Shown here piece after piece: positions 1-5,077 of a DNA stretch of 5,077 nucleotides; position 1 is the stretch's first letter, and the number at the start of each line of letters is the position of its first letter. A program made the translations under genes and the position numbers. Origin of the DNA: Myxococcales bacterium. Its GTDB lineage: Bacteria > Myxococcota > Myxococcia > Myxococcales > Anaeromyxobacteraceae. The DNA is taken from contig JAJXSQ010000198.1 of the NCBI GenBank assembly GCA_021784495.1, positions 1-5,077 of the forward strand, in the 5' to 3' direction. The notes under the pieces are model-generated. The model saw only the letters and a list, made by a program, of their open reading frames with translations, ran no database searches and had not been told where the DNA came from.

Positions 1-2007
1 GGGCCGCCCCTCGCCCCCCGGCTGTCCGCCGCCGCGGTCGAGGAGATCGACGTCGTCGGCCGGCGCCGCGACCAGCTGGGCGCCGCCGACGCCGCCAGCG
101 CCGGGTCGGTCGGCGCCGCCGACGTCGCCGAGCGCCCGCTCCTGCGCCCCGGGGAGATCGAGGAGCTCGTGCCGGGGATGATCGTCACCCAGCACAGCGG
201 CGACGGGAAGGCGAACCAGTACATGCTCCGCGGCTTCAACCTCGACCACGGGACCGACTTCGCCGTCTCGGTGGACGGGCTGCCCGTCAACCTGCCGTCC
301 AACGCGCACGGCCAGGGCTACGCCGACCTCAACTTCCTCATCCCCGAGCTGGTGGGCCACGTCGACTACGTCAAGGGGCCCTACGACGCCTCGAGCGGCG
401 ACTTCTCCTCGGCCGGCGCGGAGCGGATCTCCTACGTCTCGGAGCTCCCCCGGCCGCTCGCCCAGGTCACCGCCGGCTCCTTCGGCTACGAGCGGTTCCT
501 CGCCGCGGGCTCGGAGCGCGCGGGGGGCGGGACGCTCCTCGGCGCGCTGGAGCTCCTCCACCAGGACGGGCCGTGGGTGGTGCCGGAGGACTACCGGAAG
601 CTGAACGGCCTCCTCCGCTGGACGCGCCCCGCCGGCGACGGGACGCTCTCGCTCGTCGCCATGGGCTACGCCGGGAGCTGGACGGCGACCGACCAGGTGC
701 CGCTCCGCGCGGTGCTCGACGGCTCGATCGGGCGCTTCGGCACCGAGGACCCCACCGACGGCGGCTCCTCCCACCACGCCAGCCTGACCGCCACCTGGGA
801 CGGGGAGGCCGCCGCCGGCCGGCTCACCGCGACCGCCTACGTCGAGCGCACCGACCTCACCCTGTACTCCGACTTCACCTACTTCCTCCTCGACCCGGTG
901 AACGGCGACCAGATGGAGCAGGACGAGCGCCGGGTCTTCGGCGGCACGAGCGGCACCTGGCGGTGGACCGGCGCGCTCGGCGCGCTCCCGCTCGCCTGGC
1001 GCCTCGGCTGGGAGGCCCGCGCCGACCACGTGGGGCCGGAGGGGCTATTCCACACCGTCGACCGGCGGGTGATCGGCACCTGGAGCCTCGACACGGTGCG
1101 GGAGTCGAGCGGCGCGCTCTGGGGCGACGCCGACGTCCCCCTCGCCCCGTGGCTCCGGCTGGTCCTCGGGCTGCGGGCGCTCGCCTACCGCTTCGACGTC
1201 ACCGCGAACGATCCCTTGAACTCCGGGGCGACGACCGCGGGGCTCCTCCTCCCCAAGGCGACGGCGGTCCTGGGGCCGTGGGCGCGCACCGAGCTCTACG
1301 TCGACTACGGCGACGGCTACCACTCGAACGACGCGCGGGGGGTGGAGGCGACGGTCGACGCGCGCGCGGGGACGCCCATCCCCCGGGCGACGCCGCTCGT
1401 CCGCTCGCGCGGCGTCGAGCTCGGCGCCCGGACCGAGGCCGTCCCCGGCCTCCAGGCGGTCGCCGACGTCTGGCTCCTCGACCTCGGGTCGGAGCTCGTC
1501 TGGGACGCCGACGCCGGCTCGCCGGTCCCCGCCGGCGCCACGCGCCGGGTGGGGGTGGAGGCGAGCGCCCGGTGGCGCCCGCTCCGCTGGCTCGAGGCGG
1601 ACGCCGACGCCTCGCTCTCCCGCGCGAGGTTCCTCCAGCCGGGCACGGCGGGGGCGTACGTCCCCGAGGCGGTGGGGGCGGTGGAGTCGCTCCGGGCGGC
1701 GGTGGAGGAGCTCGGCCCCTGGTCGGCGAGCCTCGCGCTCCGCTCCTTCGGCCCCCGGTACCTGACCCAGGACGGCGGCGTCCGCTCGGCCGCCTCGACC
1801 CTCCTCGACGGCCGGGTCGCCGCCCGGCTCGGGCCGCGGGTGACGGTGGCCCTGGAGTGCTTCAACCTCCTCGACGCCCAGGTCGACGACATCGACTACT
1901 TCTACGCGTCGCGGCTGCGGGGGGAGCCGGCGGCGGGGGTCGCCGACCTCCACTTCCACCCGGCCGAGCCGCGGAGCCTGCGGGTGACGCTGGCGGTGAC
2001 CCCGTAG
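1..2007 (+). CDS. TonB-dependent outer-membrane receptor, 5'-truncated by the window edge
   Basis: This is an outer-membrane beta-barrel that takes up a scarce ligand using energy passed on by TonB-ExbB-ExbD; the ligand cannot be told from sequence. The frame is open from base 1 (668 visible residues), with no plausible start codon before the TonB box, so the start and signal peptide lie outside the window. The GTG at 169 falls inside the plug and is not the start. A TonB-box-like segment EEIDVVG is at visible residues 14-20. It is followed by an Ala/Gly/Asp-rich linker, then a plug domain (about residues 44-150) with the signatures LVPGMIVTQHSG, LRGFNLDHG and DGLPVNLP. The remaining 500 or so residues show alternating aromatic/polar barrel strands. 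The late segments NLLDAQVDDIDYFYASRL and HFHPAEPRSLRVTL match what I recall of the C-terminus in one proteobacterial receptor subfamily. With a signal peptide the total would be near 700 residues, normal for the family. The last residues (AVTP) lack the usual terminal aromatic. The gene converges on the hydrolase 35 bases away. The family call is firm; the substrate is unknown. Confidence 0.95.
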   Translation, partial: GPPLAPRLSAAAVEEIDVVGRRRDQLGAADAASAGSVGAADVAERPLLRPGEIEELVPGMIVTQHSGDGKANQYMLRGFNLDHGTDFAVSVDGLPVNLPSNAHGQGYADLNFLIPELVGHVDYVKGPYDASSGDFSSAGAERISYVSELPRPLAQVTAGSFGYERFLAAGSERAGGGTLLGALELLHQDGPWVVPEDYRKLNGLLRWTRPAGDGTLSLVAMGYAGSWTATDQVPLRAVLDGSIGRFGTEDPTDGGSSHHASLTATWDGEAAAGRLTATAYVERTDLTLYSDFTYFLLDPVNGDQMEQDERRVFGGTSGTWRWTGALGALPLAWRLGWEARADHVGPEGLFHTVDRRVIGTWSLDTVRESSGALWGDADVPLAPWLRLVLGLRALAYRFDVTANDPLNSGATTAGLLLPKATAVLGPWARTELYVDYGDGYHSNDARGVEATVDARAGTPIPRATPLVRSRGVELGARTEAVPGLQAVADVWLLDLGSELVWDADAGSPVPAGATRRVGVEASARWRPLRWLEADADASLSRARFLQPGTAGAYVPEAVGAVESLRAAVEELGPWSASLALRSFGPRYLTQDGGVRSAASTLLDGRVAARLGPRVTVALECFNLLDAQVDDIDYFYASRLRGEPAAGVADLHFHPAEPRSLRVTLAVTP

Positions 2008-2022
2008 CCGGGGGCCGGTGCT

Positions 2023-2063
2023 CCGCGGGGGATCGGCGCCGCTCAGCCGACGCCGCCCCGCGG
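2023..2063. terminator. Candidate bidirectional stem-loop between convergent genes
   Basis: An 8-bp perfect inverted repeat (CCGCGGGG at 2023-2030, CCCCGCGG at 2056-2063) encloses a second 5-bp pairing, CGGCG at 2034-2038 with CGCCG at 2051-2055. The two stems are separated only by a 3-base bulge (2031-2033), leaving a 12-base loop. The structure sits just past the receptor stop and covers the hydrolase stop codon, where a shared terminator for convergent genes would be expected. There is no T-tract on either side, so it is not a canonical intrinsic terminator. In DNA this GC-rich, such pairings also arise by chance. It may instead slow polymerase or protect 3' ends. Confidence 0.35.
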
Positions 2064-3278
2064 CGGGATCCGCTCGGAGAGGTCGCGCAGGAGCGCCGGC
2101 CACCGCCCCTGCAGCCAGCCCTCGCCGGTCCCCACGCGGACGATGACCAGGCGGCGGTCGGGGCGGACGTAGAGCAGCTGCCCGCGGTGGCCCTCGGCGT
2201 AGAAGGCGGCGCCGCCGCCGGCGAGCCGGTGACCCCACCAGCCGAACTTGTAGAAGACCCCGTCGCGGCGCTCCTGGTCGGAGTGGCCCGGCAGCTCCGG
2301 CTCGGGCGGCGCCACCGCCTCGTCGGCGAAGGCGGCGGTGAGCAGCTGCGCCCCGTTCCACCGCCCCCGGTCGAGGAAGAGCGACCCGAGCTTGGCGAGA
2401 TCGATGGGGCGCGCGTTGAGGCCGGAGGCGGCGTACTCCAGGCCGTCGCCGGCGTGGTCGATGCTCCAGCTCGCGTCGTACTCCGCCCCGAGCGGCCGCC
2501 AGAGCCGCCGCTCCAGCTCGCCGGCGAGCGTGGTCCCGGCGACCCGCTCGAGGACCAGCCCGAGCAGCGCGGTGGGGTAGCTCCCGTAGGCGAACCGCTC
2601 GCCGGGGCCGGAGACGAGGGGCGGCCCGGCGAGCAGGACCCGCCGGAGGTCGGGGTGCCAGTAGAGCTTGGGGCTGTCACGCCAGGGGCGGCGGCCGTAG
2701 GTGAAGCGGAACCCGCCGGCCATGAGCAGCAGGTGGCGCAGGGTGATCCCGTCGTAGCCGCGCCCGGCGAGCTCGGGGAGGTAGCGCACGAACGGATCGT
2801 CGAGGGCGCCGAGGCGGCCGTCGGCCAGCGCGACGCCGGCGAGCGTCGCCACCACCGTCTTGGAGACGGAGAACAGGCGCGCCATCGACGACCGGGTGCG
2901 GCCGGCCAGGTAGGACTCGCGGAGGAGCTCGCCGTCGCGCAGCACGAGGAAGGCGGTGGTGCCGGTCTCGGCCAGCAGCGGGTCGAGCGGGGTGGTGCCC
3001 GGCCGTCCGTCCCGCGAGCAGGTGACTTCCCGGGGGACGGCGCCGTCCCTATCCAAGGACTGGTGAGCCTGCGGGTAGGGCGACGGTCGGTCCGACCTGG
3101 AGACGAGGCGCGACGGGAACCGCCGCCAGTCGTCGGCGCCCGAGGGGCTCCAGGCGAGGAAGCGGTGGAGGTAGGTGGGCGAGAAGGACGAGAAGAAGGA
3201 GGCGAACGACCTCCCCCGGACGGCGCCGGTCGCCGTGGGGGTGCCGGCCCTGGGTGGGTGCGCGCGCGTCGCGGCCAT
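2043..3278 (-). CDS. Serine hydrolase, class C beta-lactamase / NylB-like family
   Basis: A 411-residue serine hydrolase of the beta-lactamase/penicillin-binding-protein-like fold (esterases, D-aminopeptidases, 6-aminohexanoate-dimer hydrolases). The substrate is not predictable. Visible motifs are the nucleophile SxxK as S137-V-S-K140 in LFSVSK; the second motif as Y231-G-S233, where beta-lactamases usually have YxN; and the third as H364-R-G366 in GHRGQ, replacing KTG. A YxS second motif is, from memory, also seen in NylB-type amide hydrolases, which argues against a true beta-lactamase. The N-terminal segment LAWSPSGADDWRRFPSR (residues 41-57) resembles the conserved lead-in of this hydrolase group, supporting the upstream ATG. 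That ATG (3276-3278) is preceded by GAGGAG with a short 2-base spacer. A GTG six codons upstream (3294-3296) has no clear ribosome site. No convincing signal peptide or membrane helix is seen; residues 24-43 are only weakly hydrophobic. Residues 61-91 use unusual codons for this genome. The gene is convergent with the receptor and divergent from the SDR operon. Confidence 0.9.
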   Translation of the reverse strand: MAATRAHPPRAGTPTATGAVRGRSFASFFSSFSPTYLHRFLAWSPSGADDWRRFPSRLVSRSDRPSPYPQAHQSLDRDGAVPREVTCSRDGRPGTTPLDPLLAETGTTAFLVLRDGELLRESYLAGRTRSSMARLFSVSKTVVATLAGVALADGRLGALDDPFVRYLPELAGRGYDGITLRHLLLMAGGFRFTYGRRPWRDSPKLYWHPDLRRVLLAGPPLVSGPGERFAYGSYPTALLGLVLERVAGTTLAGELERRLWRPLGAEYDASWSIDHAGDGLEYAASGLNARPIDLAKLGSLFLDRGRWNGAQLLTAAFADEAVAPPEPELPGHSDQERRDGVFYKFGWWGHRLAGGGAAFYAEGHRGQLLYVRPDRRLVIVRVGTGEGWLQGRWPALLRDLSERIPPRGGVG

Positions 3279-3280
3279 CG

Positions 3281-3286
3281 CTCCTC
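3281..3286 (-). promoter_or_regulatory. Ribosome binding site of the serine hydrolase, unusually close to the start
   Basis: On the minus strand GAGGAG is followed by only two bases (CG) before the ATG at 3278. The purine match is strong but the spacing is shorter than usual. The first G pairs in the 9-bp hairpin immediately upstream (3286-3310), so initiation could be sensitive to that fold. It still favours this ATG over the GTG at 3296, which has no purine-rich stretch upstream. Confidence 0.55.
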
Positions 3287-3310
3287 GGGCGTCCACGGTA
3301 AGGACGCCCG
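3286..3310. repeat. 9-bp perfect inverted repeat with 7-base loop
   Basis: CGGGCGTCC (3286-3294) pairs exactly with GGACGCCCG (3302-3310) around the loop ACGGTAA. On the minus strand the hairpin would end at the first base of the hydrolase Shine-Dalgarno sequence. There is no T-tract after it on either strand, so it looks more like an operator or leader structure than a terminator. Confidence 0.6.
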
Positions 3311-3330
3311 GCGCGGAGGACAACCGCGCC
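3310..3330. repeat. 7-bp perfect inverted repeat with 7-base loop
   Basis: GGCGCGG (3310-3316) pairs with CCGCGCC (3324-3330) around the loop AGGACAA. It adjoins the 9-bp repeat, sharing base 3310, so the two could form tandem hairpins with equal loop size in RNA. The stem is pure G/C, and chance pairing is plausible at this base composition. Confidence 0.45.
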
Positions 3331-3373
3331 ACCCCGAATCCTCGCGCCGTGAGGCCGTAGGACGGTAAGCTAC

Positions 3374-3377
3374 GAGG
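3374..3377 (+). promoter_or_regulatory. Ribosome binding site of the SDR gene
   Basis: GAGG lies six bases before the ATG at 3384. An in-frame TAA at 3366-3368 sits just upstream with no start codon between, so 3384 is the earliest possible start for the SDR. The first G also closes a small inverted repeat (CGTAG 3356-3360, CTACG 3370-3374). Confidence 0.7.
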
Positions 3378-3383
3378 TTCTCC

Positions 3384-4235
3384 ATGTCCCTGCGCACCCG
3401 CCTGGGCGCCGCCGTGCGCGCCTTCCAGAACCCGGCGCTCCGCCAGCCGGCGCCCATCCCGCCGCCCGAGCCGACCCGCGTCGTCGTGGACCGGCTGCTC
3501 GCCGGCCAGACGGCGCTGGTGACCGGGGCCGGCCGCAACATCGGGCGGAGCATCGCCCGGGAGCTCCTCGCGCACGGCGCGGCCGTGTACGCCACCGACG
3601 TCGATCCCGCGGCGGTCGAGCGGCTGCGCGGCGAGCTCCGGGAGCTCCCGGGGACGAGCGACGCCCTGTGCGCGGACATCACCAAACCCGAGGACACCGA
3701 CCGGGTGCTCGCCACCCTCGCCGCCGCCGGCGCGCAGGTGGACCTCCTCGTCAACAACGTCGGGATCGTCGGCGACGACCTGGCGGCCGCCTTCGCCACC
3801 AACGTGACCGGGCCGATGTACCTGACCGACCGGATCTCGGCGGCCATGGTCGAGCGCGGGCGGCCGGGCTCGATCGTGTTCCTCTCCTCGATCCACCAGG
3901 AGACCGTCTTCACGCGCGCGCGCGCCTACGCGCCGACCAAGGCGGCGGTGGGGATGCTGGTGAAGCAGCTCGCCGTGCAGCTCGCGCCGCACCGCGTGCG
4001 GGTGAACGGGATCGCCCCCGGCGACGTCCGCGAGGACGAGCGGGGCGAGGTGATCCGGTACCCCTACACGCCGCTGGAGGGCACCTCGATCCGCCCCCAG
4101 TACGTCGCCCGGGCGGTGGTCTACCTGGCGTCGGAGTACTTCTCCCGCTACACGACCGGGACGGTGATCACCATCGACGGCGGCCTCTCCCTCTTCAACT
4201 ACCAGTGCGCCTTCGACGCGGGGCTGTTCCTGTGA
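3384..4235 (+). CDS. Short-chain dehydrogenase/reductase (SDR), classical type
   Basis: A 283-residue NAD(P)-dependent oxidoreductase that interconverts a carbonyl and an alcohol in the cytoplasm; the substrate is unknown. The Rossmann motif is T47-G-A-G-R-N-I-G54. An acidic residue after the second strand (D72 in ATDVD) suggests NAD(H) preference. NNVG is at 124-127, a structural Asn at N140, and the catalytic set is S169, Y182 and K186 (YAPTK). The motif SSIHQ resembles the SSVHE recalled from glucose 1-dehydrogenases, a weak hint of a sugar- or polyol-like substrate. The C-terminal signature IDGGLSLFN is present. Length exceeds the usual 250 or so: about 38 residues precede the Rossmann core, including a Pro-rich stretch (PAPIPPPEP, 22-30), and about 13 follow the DGG segment. 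The first in-frame start after a TAA at 3366 and a GAGG six bases upstream fix the start. The stop overlaps the GTG of the E1 alpha-like gene, so the two form an operon. A diol/acetoin reductase is one alternative role. Confidence 0.93.
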   Translation: MSLRTRLGAAVRAFQNPALRQPAPIPPPEPTRVVVDRLLAGQTALVTGAGRNIGRSIARELLAHGAAVYATDVDPAAVERLRGELRELPGTSDALCADITKPEDTDRVLATLAAAGAQVDLLVNNVGIVGDDLAAAFATNVTGPMYLTDRISAAMVERGRPGSIVFLSSIHQETVFTRARAYAPTKAAVGMLVKQLAVQLAPHRVRVNGIAPGDVREDERGEVIRYPYTPLEGTSIRPQYVARAVVYLASEYFSRYTTGTVITIDGGLSLFNYQCAFDAGLFL

Positions 4236-5077
4236 CGCCGGCGCCGGACGGCGACGAGCGGCTCCGCCGCCTGCGCGGGATGCGGCTCATCGAGGCCTTC
4301 GAGGCCGCCCTGCTCCGCCAGCCCAACCCCGGGTTCCAGCTCCTGTCCCGCGGCGAGGAGGCGGTGGCCGTGGGCGTCTGCGCGGCCCTGGAGCGGCGGG
4401 ATCCGTTCCTGTGCAGCGGGCGCTCGATCGGGCCGGCGCTGGCCCGGGGGCTGCCGGCCCGGGGGCTCCTCGCCGAGCTCCTCGGGCGGGACGGCGGGCC
4501 GAACCGCGGGCGCGCCGGGCGCGGCCACGTCTCCATGCCGTCGGTCGGCTTCTTCGGCGCCCACGCGGTGGTGGGGGGCAACCTCACGGTGGCGGCGGGG
4601 GTGGCGCTGGCCCAGCAGCAGCTCGGCACCGGGGCCGTGGCCCTGTGCCTCTTCGGCGACGGCGCCTGCGGCGCGGGCGCGCTCCACGAGACCCTCAACT
4701 TCTCGTCGCTCTGGCGGTTGCCGCTCGTCCTGGTCTGCAACAACAACGGCTACGCGGTGTCGACCCGCGACGACCAGGGGCTCGCCCCCCGCCGGCTCGC
4801 CGACCTCGGGGCGCCCTTCGGCGTTCCCTCGGCGGAGGTGGACGGCTGCGACGTCGACGCGGTCGCCGGGGCGGTGGCCGCGGCGGTCGAGGAGGCGCGC
4901 GCGGGCGGCGGGCCCCGGTTCCTGGTGGCGCGGAGCGTCCGGCTCTCGCCCCACTCCACCTCGACCCGCGAGGAGCGACCGGCCGCGGAGCTCGAGGCCC
5001 TGCGCGCGCGGGACCCGATCGCGCGGTACGAGCGGCGGCTCCGGGAGGCGGCGCTGATCGACGATCGGCGGGCGGCG
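4232..5077 (+). CDS. ThDP-dependent 2-oxoacid dehydrogenase E1 alpha-like subunit, 3'-truncated by the window edge
   Basis: The frame starting at GTG 4232 stays open for 282 codons to the window end; E1 alpha subunits are usually about 320-360 residues, so 40 or more are missing. The family binds thiamine diphosphate and decarboxylates a 2-oxoacid or cleaves acetoin, working with a beta subunit and commonly a lipoyl E2. Evidence: PGFQLLSRGEEAVAVGVCAAL (33-53, from the N-terminal domain); ALARG...LLAELLGR (69-86); the substrate-channel segment RGHVSMPSVGFFGAHAVVGG (97-116); and the cofactor motif G142-D-G144...N171-N172-G-Y. The GTG overlaps the SDR stop in GTGA, pointing to translational coupling. 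Starting at the ATG of residue 17 would cut the conserved first helix (LRRLRGMRLIEAFE), so GTG is preferred. Odd points: the usual YRxHG reads G63-R-S-I-G67, and the HGHSxSD loop reads S239-P-H-S-T-S-T245. It could be an acetoin, pyruvate or branched-chain type E1, or a stand-alone two-carbon transferase. The beta subunit is not in view. Confidence 0.92.
   Translation, partial: MTPAPDGDERLRRLRGMRLIEAFEAALLRQPNPGFQLLSRGEEAVAVGVCAALERRDPFLCSGRSIGPALARGLPARGLLAELLGRDGGPNRGRAGRGHVSMPSVGFFGAHAVVGGNLTVAAGVALAQQQLGTGAVALCLFGDGACGAGALHETLNFSSLWRLPLVLVCNNNGYAVSTRDDQGLAPRRLADLGAPFGVPSAEVDGCDVDAVAGAVAAAVEEARAGGGPRFLVARSVRLSPHSTSTREERPAAELEALRARDPIARYERRLREAALIDDRRAA

Larger units (their letters stand above)
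3279..3383. promoter_or_regulatory. Divergent intergenic control region
   Basis: These 105 bases separate the start codons of the leftward hydrolase and the rightward SDR/E1 operon, so both promoters should lie here or just inside the genes. No convincing -35/-10 pair can be assigned on either strand. The most AT-rich stretch is about 3358-3382, next to the SDR start. The region is dense in inverted repeats: 9 bp at 3286-3310, 7 bp at 3310-3330, 4 bp at 3340-3354 and 5 bp at 3356-3374. It also carries a direct repeat, ACGGTAAG, at 3295-3302 and 3362-3369. That arrangement would suit an operator shared by the two divergent units, or structured leaders. Its regulatory role follows from position; the mechanism is not known. 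Confidence 0.6.

Noticed and set aside
1045..2361. A long minus-strand open frame antisense to the receptor.
   Set aside because: Composition is biased to Arg, Ala, Gly and Pro with no recognisable motif. It is explained as the shadow of the receptor's G/C-ending codons.
3340..3354. CCTC / GAGG inverted repeat with a 7-base loop in the divergent region.
   Set aside because: Only 4 bp of pairing; expected by chance many times over. Mentioned only as part of the region.
573..3368. A 931-codon open frame on the plus strand running through the receptor and across the hydrolase.
   Set aside because: Its product is Arg/Pro/Gly/Ala-rich low-complexity sequence with no domain, typical of an out-of-frame reading in very GC-rich DNA. 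Two well-supported genes occupy the same bases.
3343..3371. Possible sigma-70 promoter for the SDR using TAAGCT (3366-3371) as -10.
   Set aside because: Only three of six bases match the -10 consensus, the -35 position is CGCCGT, and the site would leave almost no leader before the ATG.
3913..3925. Alternating CG run, possible Z-DNA or slippage site just before the SDR active-site Tyr codon.
   Set aside because: Short (about six CG units), in frame and encoding Arg/Ala, and common at this base composition. No sign of a frameshift.
3279..3992. In-frame upstream extension of the serine hydrolase to 3992 on the minus strand (649 residues).
   Set aside because: The extra 238 residues have no family similarity and lie mostly antisense to the well-supported SDR. 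The ATG at 3278 has a purine-rich ribosome site and keeps the family-like lead-in.
4441..4470. Near-perfect 15-base tandem repeat (GGCCCGGGGGCT twice) encoding ARGLP-ARGLL.
   Set aside because: Recalled family members have the same length here (ALARG followed by the AELLGR helix), so it is not an insertion. It looks like coincidence in GC-rich codons.
4199..4954. Minus-strand open frame antisense to the E1 alpha-like gene.
   Set aside because: No domain signature and biased composition; the plus-strand frame has clear ThDP motifs over the same bases.

Overview
This is a very GC-rich window (roughly three quarters G+C by eye, with third codon positions almost all G or C). It encodes a TonB-dependent outer-membrane receptor, so the host is Gram-negative. 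Composition and gene types fit a high-GC proteobacterium or myxobacterium, for example something Anaeromyxobacter-like. That is an inference; no taxonomic marker gene is present.

Layout: (1) bases 1-2007, plus strand: the TonB box, plug and complete beta-barrel of a TonB-dependent receptor whose signal peptide lies left of the window. (2) 2008-2042: a 35-base gap between two convergent genes, with a GC-rich stem-loop but no T-tract. (3) 2043-3278, minus strand: a class C beta-lactamase-like serine hydrolase of 411 residues. (4) 3279-3383: a compact divergent control region with several inverted repeats, two of which carry the same loop word ACGGTAA. (5) 3384-4235, plus strand: a short-chain dehydrogenase/reductase with extra residues at both ends. 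(6) 4232 to the window end, plus strand: a thiamine-diphosphate-dependent 2-oxoacid dehydrogenase E1 alpha-like subunit. It starts at a GTG that overlaps the SDR stop codon and runs off the right edge.

How the genes work together: the SDR and E1 alpha-like genes overlap by three bases and are almost certainly co-transcribed and translationally coupled. They suggest a small pathway joining an NAD(P)-linked carbonyl/alcohol redox step to a ThDP-dependent decarboxylation or two-carbon transfer. The E1 alpha-like protein keeps the GDG...NN cofactor motif but differs from recalled family consensus at several active-site positions. It may therefore not be an ordinary pyruvate, acetoin or branched-chain dehydrogenase subunit. 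The receptor and hydrolase show no clear functional link to that pair, although the hydrolase shares the divergent control region with it. No RNA genes, mobile elements, CRISPR arrays or phage genes were seen, and no gene-free stretch exceeds 300 bases. No clearly new system is evident. The best leads are the control-region repeats and the SDR/E1-like pair.
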